Assembly (NCBI GenBank): GCA_030849945.1
Contig: JAVDKK010000002.1
Location: 62,001 to 126,000 of the forward strand
Direction of reading: 5' to 3'
DNA from: Schauerella fraxinea
GTDB taxonomy: Bacteria > Pseudomonadota > Gammaproteobacteria > Burkholderiales > Burkholderiaceae_B
Length of the DNA: 64,000 nucleotides
The notes below the pieces were generated by a model. That model had not been told where the DNA came from, ran no database searches, and worked only from the letters and a program-made list of their open reading frames with translations. How positions within the stretch are numbered: position 1 is the first letter of the stretch; the number at the start of each line of letters is the position of its first letter. Below are positions 1 to 7,491 of this stretch, in pieces. A program made the position numbers and the translations under genes.

Positions 1-784
1 CGCGATCGATCGCATAGCCGATGGCGCCCACCACGATGACGGCCGCCATCACGAGATCGAGCTGAAAGAGCTGGCGGCCATATACGATGAGATACCCCAG
101 GCCCTCACTGGACGCGACCAGCTCGACCACCACCAATGACAACCAGGCTTTGGTGAACCCCAATCGCAGGCCCGTAAACAACGTGGGTGTGGCCAGGGGC
201 AGGACGACTTCGAGGATGCGTTGGCGTGGCGTGAAGCCGTAGACGCGCGCCACATCCAGATAAGAGGTGGGTACCTGGCGAAACGCTTGCACCGTGTTCA
301 ACGTGACCGGTACCAAGGCGGCTTTAGCGATGAGGATGTACTTGAGGGGCTCGCCGATGCCTACCAGCAGAAGCACGAACGGCAGCCATGCCAGCACGGG
401 AATTTGCACCAACGCATTGAACGTGGGCAGCACGTAGGCCTCGATCGTGCGCGACGCGCCCATGGCTGCGCCGAGCACGATGCCCAATAGCGCGCCGATG
501 GCGAACCCCACCAGCACCCGCGACAGACTGGCCGCGACGTTTAGCCACAGATCGCCACTCACTGCCAGGTCGTGCAGCGTGAGCCAGACGTCAGTGGGCG
601 AGGGCAGCACTTGCGGTGAAATCCAACCTTGTGCCGCACCTGTTTGCCAGATCGCCAGCAATGCAATCGGCAACAGGATCGGCAAGAGTGCATGACCGGC
701 TGCGCCTGCGAAGCCGCGCACACGGGCAATGCTGCGGCCTTGCTTCAATGACGCGTGCGCACGGGCAATGGCGGCCGTATTCAT
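1..784 (-). CDS. ABC transporter permease, SsuC/TauC type (partial, runs off the left edge)
   Basis: Inner-membrane permease of a nitrate/sulfonate/taurine-type ABC importer (BPD_transp_1 family). About 261 residues are visible, starting MNTAAIARAHASLKQ at 784; the C-terminus lies beyond position 1. Reading the minus strand gives hydrophobic segments such as the one around LLPILLPIALLAIWQ, then the region WLNVAASLSRVLVGFAIG and the loop YGFTPRQRILEVVLP, which resembles the EAA coupling loop of this family. The ATG overlaps the stop of the upstream binding-protein gene as ATGA, so the two are translationally coupled. The ATP-binding subunit is not in the window and may lie further left. Family assignment is firm; the actual substrate is unknown, and the amidohydrolase at the head of the operon suggests a nitrogen- or sulfur-containing organic compound (inference). 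Confidence 0.88.
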   Translation of the reverse strand, partial: MNTAAIARAHASLKQGRSIARVRGFAGAAGHALLPILLPIALLAIWQTGAAQGWISPQVLPSPTDVWLTLHDLAVSGDLWLNVAASLSRVLVGFAIGALLGIVLGAAMGASRTIEAYVLPTFNALVQIPVLAWLPFVLLLVGIGEPLKYILIAKAALVPVTLNTVQAFRQVPTSYLDVARVYGFTPRQRILEVVLPLATPTLFTGLRLGFTKAWLSLVVVELVASSEGLGYLIVYGRQLFQLDLVMAAVIVVGAIGYAIDR

Positions 785-2061
785 CGCAACGCGCCTTGGG
801 GTGCAACGGCGATGGCATGCGAGGCAAGCGGTAGCGTCGTTGTCGTTGTCGTTGTCGTGGCCGGAACGCTGGCGTCGACCGGAGAAGTTTGGGCGTGTGA
901 CGCGGGCGGTGCGCTCGCCGCCGGTGCATTGGCGTGTGCGCCGGCATCCACGAGGCCCTTGGCATCGAAAGCTTGCCAGTTTCGTTCCAGACCCTGGCGT
1001 TTGAGGGCGGCCTGCAGATAGCGCGGCTCGAACCAGCCTTCTGTGGTGACATCGCGACGGATCAACTTCAGCTCGCGCGCCTGGTCGGCCACGTCCTGAT
1101 AACGCGCCACCAGAAAGCCGTCGAGCAATGGCGAGTTGCGCGCCGCCAGCGATTGATCTTTGAACTCAGCCTCGAACGACGCTTGCGGCGTGCCGCTGCG
1201 GGACCACAATTCGAAGAGTGCGGCGCGGTGTTGTTCGTCCGATGCCCATTGCGCGGCGCGCACGAATACATCGACCACGGTTTGCACGGCATCGGGATGA
1301 GCTTCCTCGAAGCTGTTTCTCACCAGGAGCGACGCCTGGCGTGTGAACGTGGGATCTTTGCCCTGGCTTGAATACACGATCTTCACCAAGCCTTGGTCGC
1401 GTAGCTTGAAGTACTCGTAGCCGCCGAACGCGGCATCCACGCCGTTGGACACCAACGCAGCCTGAGCGCTGCCGGTATCGAGATTGACGCCTTTCACGTC
1501 GCGTTCGGTGAGCCCGTGACTGGCAAGCAATTTATTGGCGACGAGATGTCCGTTGGTGCCGCGAAAAATCGACACTTTGCGATGTTTGAGATCTTCGATG
1601 CCGGTGATGTCCGACTGGGGCGGCGTGACGAGGTAAAGATTATTTCGGGTCCCGCTGCCAAGCAGAATCTTCGTCTTCAAACCATTCGCGCGCCCGATGA
1701 CTGAGGGCAGGTCGCCTTGGTAGGCGAAGTCTATCTGGTCGTTAGACAAGGCCTCGTTGACGGCGGGGCCGGCACCTTTGAAGAAAAACCATTCGACGCG
1801 CACGCCTTGCTTGTCGAATGCTTCTTCGAGCCAGCGATTGGCGCGGGCGACGCTGCCCGGCGAGCCGCCCCAGGTGATGGGATTGCCGCCACCGGCGGTG
1901 GCCACGCCGATGCGCACCACGTCTGGTGCTGCGTGCGTCGTCGCACTCCATAAAAAGCCCGCCACGCACCACACGGCCACGCACAAGCTACGCACTTGGG
2001 TAAGCAGGTGTGAGGGCGCGCGCGATGCCGCGATTGGCGGCTGAGGGGTGGGATGAACCAT
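781..2061 (-). CDS. ABC transporter substrate-binding protein, SsuA/NrtA family, with low-complexity C-tail
   Basis: Periplasmic binding protein of the aliphatic sulfonate/nitrate/taurine type, 426 residues. The start at 2061 is chosen because an AGGAG sequence sits seven bases upstream and the product then begins with a signal peptide (hydrophobic stretch near residues 25-40, likely cleavage after THA at about 44). The mature N-terminus (VVRIGVATAGGGNP) and later segments (VNEALSNDQIDFAYQGDLPSVI, RKVSIFRGTNGHLVANKLL) are typical of the SsuA fold. The protein is longer than the usual 310-340 residues because of an Ala/Pro/Thr-rich tail with eight consecutive threonines at 402-409. It lies 38 bp after the amidohydrolase and overlaps the permease by four bases. 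Substrate cannot be read from sequence. Confidence 0.9.
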   Translation of the reverse strand: MVHPTPQPPIAASRAPSHLLTQVRSLCVAVWCVAGFLWSATTHAAPDVVRIGVATAGGGNPITWGGSPGSVARANRWLEEAFDKQGVRVEWFFFKGAGPAVNEALSNDQIDFAYQGDLPSVIGRANGLKTKILLGSGTRNNLYLVTPPQSDITGIEDLKHRKVSIFRGTNGHLVANKLLASHGLTERDVKGVNLDTGSAQAALVSNGVDAAFGGYEYFKLRDQGLVKIVYSSQGKDPTFTRQASLLVRNSFEEAHPDAVQTVVDVFVRAAQWASDEQHRAALFELWSRSGTPQASFEAEFKDQSLAARNSPLLDGFLVARYQDVADQARELKLIRRDVTTEGWFEPRYLQAALKRQGLERNWQAFDAKGLVDAGAHANAPAASAPPASHAQTSPVDASVPATTTTTTTTLPLASHAIAVAPQGALR

Positions 2062-2099
2062 GGCAGAGCTCCTGCAAACGTGATGAAAAGCGTGCGGTA

Positions 2100-3647
2100 T
2101 CAGGCCGCGCGGGCGTGCGGGGTGGGGGCGATCGTCGATGCCCGCTCTACATTGAGCTTGCGTTCGACTTCCGTGCCGGCAAAGAACGCCGGATTGGCCT
2201 GGGTGTAGAAGCGATACGGGTTGTCGAAGACGAAGGCGCGGAAGTCGGCCGTGGAGATCACGCCTTGCTCCACCAAACCCCAACTTTCGGCCAACGGTTC
2301 GGTCAGGTCGCGCACGTCCCAATGACCGATATCCGAGGACCAGATGGCATTGATCCTGGCGTTCAGCGGCAGCGCGCGCGCATTGAATGCGCTCGACACG
2401 GTGCGGTCGTCGGCCTCCGAACCGAAATAGAAACTGTCGACCCAACGGCTGCGGATGTCTTCCACCGACTCGATGCCTGCCGCGGCGAAATCGTCGAGCT
2501 CATCGCCTTCCGGTTGACGGCTGTGCGGGAAGGCGGAAATTCCCAGGCTGTCTTGCAACAGCCGCGATCGGTCGAATCCCTCGTGCGCGGCAAATTCCGG
2601 CGCGTAGCGGCCGAAAAGATCGGCGAGCAAGTCGATATCGGCGTGTGCCGGGTTGTAGTGCTGTACCGCCACGCGATTACGCTTCTCCCAACGATCCACG
2701 AGGTGGGTATACACATGCGCCCCCCAGTCGGCACCCCCTTCCAGCAAGGCCACGCGCAACTGGGGAAATCGGCGCGTTACCCCGCCGAAGAAGAGCGCCT
2801 TGGCAAACGCCTGGGAGCCATCGGCAAAGTGGCCGATGTGATTGAACATGTAATTGCTGATGGACTGCCGGCCCGTCCAGCCTTGGCTGCCGTAGTGGGT
2901 GGTGACGGGCACGCCCAGTTCCACGACCTTGGCCCAGAAAGGGTCGTAGTCGTACTCGCTGTCGATGCCGAAGAAGTCTACGTAGGACGCATGGCGCGCC
3001 ACGTCGGGATGGTCGGCGGACGGATACTTTTCCGCAATGGCGCGAATCGGGCGCTTGATGCCGCCGGGGATGTTGATGACTTTCAACCCCAGCACATTGA
3101 CAGCGAATTCCAGCTCTTCGATCGCTTGCTGTGGCGTGTGCATCGGTATGCCCGCGACGGGCGTCAGCCGGTCGGCATAAGCGCGATATTGGTCAGCATG
3201 AAAGTGATTGATGGCGCGATGCAGTTGCTGGCGGGTATCGGCGCTGGCGGCCAATGGCGCAAGCACATCGTTCGGAAACAGCACCGAGTAATCCGCCCCT
3301 TGTTCCTCGAGTCGTTCGGCCAGGAGCGCGGGCAGGGTATAGGTGGCCAAGTCGAGTGTGTTGCCGGTGACGCGCGCCCACCAGGGCGCACGCAGCGTGC
3401 GCTGCGCCTGGCGCTCGGCCGGGCTTTGCTGGTACCAGTCGCGGCCCTCGCTGCGCGTGGTGAATCGCGAGCCCAGCGCGCGCCTTAGTGCATCCACCAG
3501 TTTGCCGCCGCCGTACTGCTGCACATATTCTTCGAGCACCGGGGCGTAATCGTTGACGTGCACATCGGTGTCGATGACGGGGTGAGTGAGCCGTGCTTTG
3601 ACGGCAGCTGAAGGGGAGGCGCGCAAGCGCTCGAGTCGGTCGTTCAT
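2100..3647 (-). CDS. Amidohydrolase family protein (metal-dependent hydrolase, amidohydrolase-2 type)
   Basis: 515-residue cytoplasmic metal-dependent hydrolase of the amidohydrolase-2 class (TIM-barrel). The N-terminal metal-binding strand reads VIDTDVHVNDYAP (Asp28 and His30, a D-x-H motif). Further candidate ligands are the His in VPVTTHYGSQ and the Asp in WSSDIGHWD near the C-terminus. The start at 3647 has GGAG seven bases upstream; a longer reading to 3722 has no support. It is the first gene of an operon with an ABC binding protein and permease, so it probably acts on the imported compound or on a derivative (inference). Related enzymes include decarboxylases and hydrolases of aromatic and heterocyclic acids; the reaction here is not known. 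Confidence 0.85.
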   Translation of the reverse strand: MNDRLERLRASPSAAVKARLTHPVIDTDVHVNDYAPVLEEYVQQYGGGKLVDALRRALGSRFTTRSEGRDWYQQSPAERQAQRTLRAPWWARVTGNTLDLATYTLPALLAERLEEQGADYSVLFPNDVLAPLAASADTRQQLHRAINHFHADQYRAYADRLTPVAGIPMHTPQQAIEELEFAVNVLGLKVINIPGGIKRPIRAIAEKYPSADHPDVARHASYVDFFGIDSEYDYDPFWAKVVELGVPVTTHYGSQGWTGRQSISNYMFNHIGHFADGSQAFAKALFFGGVTRRFPQLRVALLEGGADWGAHVYTHLVDRWEKRNRVAVQHYNPAHADIDLLADLFGRYAPEFAAHEGFDRSRLLQDSLGISAFPHSRQPEGDELDDFAAAGIESVEDIRSRWVDSFYFGSEADDRTVSSAFNARALPLNARINAIWSSDIGHWDVRDLTEPLAESWGLVEQGVISTADFRAFVFDNPYRFYTQANPAFFAGTEVERKLNVERASTIAPTPHARAA

Positions 3648-3657
3648 GCAAGGCTCC

Positions 3658-3689
3658 GTGACACTACGTGGACGTGACACAACGTGGAA
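3658..3689. repeat. Two tandem 16-bp direct repeats upstream of the amidohydrolase operon
   Basis: The copies read GTGACACTACGTGGAC and GTGACACAACGTGGAA, back to back, ending about 10 bp from the amidohydrolase ATG. The position suits an operator, but no cognate regulator gene is adjacent, so the role is inferred. Confidence 0.5.
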
Positions 3690-3735
3690 GTCACACACTA
3701 CGAGCCGGAAGCGCCGAAACAAACGACTGTTTAGG

Positions 3736-3754
3736 CATGACCTTCAAAGTCATG
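3736..3754. promoter_or_regulatory. Palindrome CATGAC-N7-GTCATG, possible operator
   Basis: A perfect six-base inverted repeat with a seven-base spacer lies about 90 bp upstream of the amidohydrolase start. The geometry fits a dimeric helix-turn-helix regulator. Binding is not demonstrated and the match could be chance. Confidence 0.35.
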
Positions 3755-3995
3755 TACTTATGCGAGAAGCGCCGAAGTCTTGGGCACGCGGGGAGAGCGG
3801 TGGGAGATCCCGTCAGCGCCAGCGAAGCGCAGCGCCTGGATCGATGGCGCAAGCACGGTAGAGATAAAGCGGACAAAAGTGACAGGGCGTTGCGAGTAAC
3901 AGACATATCGACTGCTAAATCGACCCCGACAGGGTAGAAAGGTTGTTGCAAGCGGCTTGGTTCGGTACCGTTTGAAGCTGTTTTGCCTTTCGGTC

Positions 3996-4565
3996 ATGTC
4001 CCGCACCTTGTCCACTGCCTTTTCCCTCTGCGTTCGTCATACCGCCTTGGTGCTGATGCTCGGCATGGCTGCGCAAGCCATGGGGGAAACGGCCGCCGGT
4101 TGTCTGAACCTGCGCGGCACCGATGTCGAACGGATAGAAGGCCGGATCGATCTGGAATCGCATCCACCCGATGCGCTGCATTACGTGATGGGCCAGGAGT
4201 CGATCGGCTTCGGGTTGGCGCGTAACGTGATCGAGGTCGCCTGGCGCGCCAACGGCGAATCGCTATGGCATGTGCAAACCATGTTCGACGACGTGATCGA
4301 CGGCGCCAGCGCCGATGGCGTCAGCCTGTATGAGACGACCGACGGCTTCGGCGTGTCGTTTCGCGTGTGCGGTTTCGATGCGCACGACTGCCAGCCCCGC
4401 GAGCGGCAATTCGTTTTTGATACTTCTGCGCAACGCTTTGTGGGCAGTAACGACGATTCCGCTGCCTCGCTTACAAATCTGTGCGACTCGACCTTTTTTG
4501 CCGCTCGGCAGGCGAGTGCAACGCTCCAAAAAAGTTCAACGCCCCAGCAATCCTCTGCGAACTAA
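3996..4565 (+). CDS. Putative secreted protein of unknown function
   Basis: 189 residues from the ATG at 3996; an upstream TTG at 3957 is also possible, and neither has a clear ribosome binding site. The N-terminus carries a hydrophobic stretch (TALVLMLGMAAQAMG) that looks like a signal peptide with cleavage near residue 29, so the product is probably periplasmic or exported. The mature part contains several cysteines (CLNLRG, FRVCGFDAHDCQ, LTNLCDS), consistent with disulfides. No family was recognised. It is transcribed away from the amidohydrolase operon. Confidence 0.55.
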   Translation: MSRTLSTAFSLCVRHTALVLMLGMAAQAMGETAAGCLNLRGTDVERIEGRIDLESHPPDALHYVMGQESIGFGLARNVIEVAWRANGESLWHVQTMFDDVIDGASADGVSLYETTDGFGVSFRVCGFDAHDCQPRERQFVFDTSAQRFVGSNDDSAASLTNLCDSTFFAARQASATLQKSSTPQQSSAN

Positions 4566-4798
4566 CCGTTACTTTAGGATTACATCGCGACATATTTCGT
4601 CCAATTGTGAAGATGCTGGCCGAGTATGATTCGCGTTACGACATCTTCAAATTCGGCAAATTCGGTTAATTCGCGCACGAAAGGCGTGTTTTGAACAAAA
4701 TTGTTGTGTACTAGTACGGATTTATTCGCCGACTGAAATACTTCTATAACCTAATTGTTGTTACTATTTCTTATCGTAAATCTTTTGAATCGTCCAAC

Positions 4799-5224
4799 AT
4801 GGCTCATTTCTTGGTAGATGGTGATAAGGCAGTTCAGCTGCTGTTTTCGCTGCTCGAAGAAAAGGAATGGCTCAAGGACGGCGGCGTCTGGGCACATCCT
4901 CAACGTCCTCCCCATACCGAATGCATGGCCCTGCGATTTTTGCTGGCACTGCGCGGTTCGAACGCCGACGGTTGGGGCAACTGCGAAGCGGCTGTTCGCA
5001 AAACAGTCAGCACTTATCTCATCGATTTTCTGTTCAAGCTTCGGCAACCCGAGCGCTTTTTGAGCCAGACGATGTGGCCGGTAAGCGACGATGAAGAACC
5101 ATGGCGCCAAGCGCTGCAGATTGTCGAACACGAGATCGTGCGCAGTCATCCCGATATCTTCAAAGCGCAGCCGGGCGACATCGCGCAACGCACAACCACC
5201 TATGCGTCGCGTTCGGTAGCCTGA
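4799..5224 (+). CDS. Hypothetical protein, 141 residues
   Basis: Small soluble protein starting MAHFLVDGDKAVQLLF at 4799 with no obvious Shine-Dalgarno sequence. It is rich in Trp and Phe (EEKEWLKDGGVW, NADGWGNCE, DEEPWRQALQ) and appears mostly helical; there is no signal peptide or membrane segment. No family was recognised. The DNA before it (about 4570-4798) is markedly more AT-rich than the rest of the window, as expected for a promoter region or transferred DNA. A 145-residue open frame lies on the opposite strand here; the plus frame has the more natural composition but the choice is not certain. Confidence 0.5.
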   Translation: MAHFLVDGDKAVQLLFSLLEEKEWLKDGGVWAHPQRPPHTECMALRFLLALRGSNADGWGNCEAAVRKTVSTYLIDFLFKLRQPERFLSQTMWPVSDDEEPWRQALQIVEHEIVRSHPDIFKAQPGDIAQRTTTYASRSVA

Positions 5225-5241
5225 CCGCTATCGCCGAAGCA

Positions 5242-5628
5242 TTACGCGCGCGGCGCCACGCCGTCCGCGGGCAACCAGAACACCGCCTGACCTGATGCCT
5301 CATCGTGCTCCTGCACGCTCAACGGTTTGAGTTTGCCGTTGCGGCAGGGCCCGCCCACGCACACGCCCGTATCAGGCGCATAGGTGGCGCCGTGCCGGGC
5401 GCACATGATCAGGTCGCCGGCGCGGGTGAAGAAACTGTTCTCCCAGTCGAGCTCGACGCCGACGTGGGCGCAGCGGTTTACATAGCCGTAAACACGATCC
5501 TGGTAGCGAATGAAAAACGCGGTGGTTTCGCCGAGGCGATCGCGCACGGGCACCTTCACGCCCAGGCCGCCGTTGATCAGATCGTCAGCCGCGCACACGC
5601 GTACTGCTTCGGGTGGGGTGTGAGTCAT
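5242..5628 (-). CDS. Rieske (2Fe-2S) protein, small ferredoxin type
   Basis: 128-residue stand-alone Rieske domain. The cluster ligands are visible: C-A-H at Cys53/His55 and C-A-R-H at Cys76/His79, giving the CxH...CxxH pattern of the family, with two additional cysteines at 90 and 95. Such short Rieske proteins serve as electron carriers or as subunits related to NirD and dioxygenase ferredoxins. It starts 13 bp after the XdhC stop on the same strand, so the two are probably one transcript. No oxygenase or nitrite reductase subunit is nearby, so its partner is unknown. Confidence 0.88.
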   Translation of the reverse strand: MTHTPPEAVRVCAADDLINGGLGVKVPVRDRLGETTAFFIRYQDRVYGYVNRCAHVGVELDWENSFFTRAGDLIMCARHGATYAPDTGVCVGGPCRNGKLKPLSVQEHDEASGQAVFWLPADGVAPRA

Positions 5629-5641
5629 GGTTGCAGCGGGA

Positions 5642-6718
5642 TTATTGGGCGGGAGAGGTTGCGGGCAGCGGCGCCAGAGCAGTTGCCGCAGCAGGCGCAG
5701 AAGCCATGGTTGTTGCCGGATTCACGGCCGGGGCAGAAGCCGCCGGCTCGTCGCGCATGGCATGCGTCTGCAAAATCGGCACGCCGTTGCGACAGGCGGT
5801 CATCTCGGCCATGATGGCCAATGCGATTTCGGGCGGCGTTCGCGCGCCGAGGTGCAAGCCGATGGGGCCGTGCAGTCGCCCGATCTGGTCGTCATGCAGA
5901 TCGAACAGTTTCAGTCGATCGCGCCGCGCTGCGTTGTTGCTGCGCGACCCCACCGCGCCCACGTAGAAGGCGGGGGAGTTGAGCGCTTCGAGCAACGCCA
6001 TGTCGTCGAGCTTGGGGTCGTGCGTGAGCGTGACCACGGCCGTGCGGGCGTCCAGCTTGGCGGCCAGGATCAGGTCGTCGGGCATCTCGCGCGCGCAAAC
6101 CACACCCGGAATATCCCACTCCTGCATGTACTCGTCGCGCGGATCGCACACGGTGACCGCGTAATCGAGCGCTTGCGCAAAGCGCGCCACGTAGTGTGAA
6201 AGTTGGCCCGCACCGATGATGATCAAGCGATAGCGCGGACCATGAAAGCTGACCAACGCGCCTTCGGTGCAGGCCGTCTGACCGTTGACGGCGCCGGTGG
6301 CGAGCGCCACGGCACCCGTTTCGAGATCGAGCGTCCGCTGTACCAGTTCGCCGTCTTCAAGCCGCTCGATCAGTGGCTCGAGTTGGGCGTTCTGGCTCAG
6401 GGGTTCCAGCACGAGTTCGAGCGTGCCCCCGCACGGCAATCCGAAGCGATGAGCCTCGTCGGCGGTCAAGCCGTACTTGGTGGTGAAGGGGCGGGCTTGC
6501 AGCAGTGTGCCCTCGCGCATTTGCGCAATGAGGTCATCTTCGATGCACCCGCCCGATACCGAACCGCGCACGTGACCGTCCTCCCGGATGGCCATCATCG
6601 AGCCGACGGGGCGGGGGGACGAGCCCCACGTGTGCACCACGGTAACAAGCAAGGCTGCGCGCTCCTGGCGCACCCATTCCTGGGCGGTTTTGAGAACTTC
6701 GAGGTCGGTGTTGTACAT
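5642..6718 (-). CDS. XdhC family protein (molybdenum cofactor insertion chaperone-like)
   Basis: 358 residues with both parts of the XdhC/CoxI family: an N-terminal domain with SGGCIED near residues 55-61 and GLPCGG at 93-98, and a C-terminal Rossmann-type domain beginning IIGAGQLSHYVA near 167-178, followed by AVVTLTHDPKLDD and YVGAVGSR. Family members bind Moco and help its sulfuration and insertion into xanthine dehydrogenase-type enzymes. The last 40 residues are an Ala/Pro-rich tail that homologues usually lack. A MobA-like cytidylyltransferase is transcribed divergently, supporting a molybdenum-hydroxylase maturation role, although no hydroxylase subunit gene lies in this window. Confidence 0.9.
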   Translation of the reverse strand: MYNTDLEVLKTAQEWVRQERAALLVTVVHTWGSSPRPVGSMMAIREDGHVRGSVSGGCIEDDLIAQMREGTLLQARPFTTKYGLTADEAHRFGLPCGGTLELVLEPLSQNAQLEPLIERLEDGELVQRTLDLETGAVALATGAVNGQTACTEGALVSFHGPRYRLIIIGAGQLSHYVARFAQALDYAVTVCDPRDEYMQEWDIPGVVCAREMPDDLILAAKLDARTAVVTLTHDPKLDDMALLEALNSPAFYVGAVGSRSNNAARRDRLKLFDLHDDQIGRLHGPIGLHLGARTPPEIALAIMAEMTACRNGVPILQTHAMRDEPAASAPAVNPATTMASAPAAATALAPLPATSPAQ

Positions 6719-6787
6719 GGCATCGGCGCTCCGTCACAATGACAGGCGCGGTCGGTATGGCGGCGGGAGCAATGGAGTTCAGTTTAT

Positions 6788-7462
6788 ATGATTGATGACA
6801 TGTCGCATGCTCAGGGCGATCGATGTATCGGTTTGCTGCTGGCCGGGGGGTTGGGGCGGCGATTTCGTGCGTCGCTGCCCGCAAACGCCGCGCCTGAAAA
6901 AGAACGCATCGATGCGGGCAGCAAGTTGTTGGCCCTCTTGCCCGATGGCCGGCCGGTCGTGGCGGCGGCCGCGTTGGCCCTTTACGAGGCGGTGGGCGAG
7001 GTGTGGGCGGTGATCCCGGTGGGCGCAGACCGCTTGCGCCGCTTGCTGGAGGATATCGGTTGCCGGGTAATCGAGGCACCGGAAACCACACAAGGCATGG
7101 GCGCTTCGATTGCCGCCGGCGTGCGGCACTTGCTGGCCGATGCGGCGGCGTGCGACGCGACGGCATTGATGCTGACGCTGGGCGATATGCCCTGGTTGAG
7201 CCCTGACACGCTGAAGGATTTGCGCGCGCAGGCTGGACAACACGCCGTCGTCGCGCCCGTGTTTGATGGGCAACGCGGCCATCCGGTGACGTTTGCGCGT
7301 ACGCTCTGGCCGGCGCTGGCGCAACTGGCGGGCGACACCGGCGCCCGTTCGGTGGTGCAGGCGCACGGTGCGCACGTGTGGGTGACGGATGATCCCGGCG
7401 TGATTCGGGATGTGGATTTGTATACCGACCTCGCGCCTGAGGCGGGCCCGCCCGCGGCATGA
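6788..7462 (+). CDS. MobA/MocA-like nucleotidyltransferase
   Basis: 224-residue NTP transferase of the MobA-like fold. The nucleotide-binding loop is LLLAGGLGRRF near residues 15-25, with the metal-binding GDMPW later and the conserved GHPVTFAR. The family includes MocA, which converts molybdopterin to its cytosine dinucleotide form for xanthine dehydrogenase-type enzymes, and MobA, which makes the guanine form. The XdhC neighbour favours the MocA role (inference). There is a second in-frame ATG at 6800 (MSHAQG). Spacing to XdhC is 69 bp, a short divergent promoter region. Confidence 0.82.
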   Translation: MIDDMSHAQGDRCIGLLLAGGLGRRFRASLPANAAPEKERIDAGSKLLALLPDGRPVVAAAALALYEAVGEVWAVIPVGADRLRRLLEDIGCRVIEAPETTQGMGASIAAGVRHLLADAAACDATALMLTLGDMPWLSPDTLKDLRAQAGQHAVVAPVFDGQRGHPVTFARTLWPALAQLAGDTGARSVVQAHGAHVWVTDDPGVIRDVDLYTDLAPEAGPPAA

Positions 7463-7491
7463 CGCGCTCACCCTGGACGCGCTGATGCCGT

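Larger units (their letters stand above)
3648..3995. other. Intergenic region (348 bp) with direct repeats and a small palindrome
   Basis: Divergent spacer between the amidohydrolase operon and a putative secreted protein. It holds two adjacent 16-bp near-identical direct repeats close to the amidohydrolase start and a CATGAC-N7-GTCATG dyad at 3736-3754. No convincing gene or RNA was found in the rest, although short open frames cross it. Confidence 0.6.

Noticed and set aside
2010..3488. 492-residue plus-strand frame opposite the amidohydrolase
   Set aside because: Shadow of the minus-strand gene, which has a ribosome binding site and conserved motifs.
4751..5188. 145-residue minus-strand frame overlapping the 141-residue protein
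   Set aside because: No ribosome binding site or recognised family; the plus-strand frame is more plausible but neither is certain.
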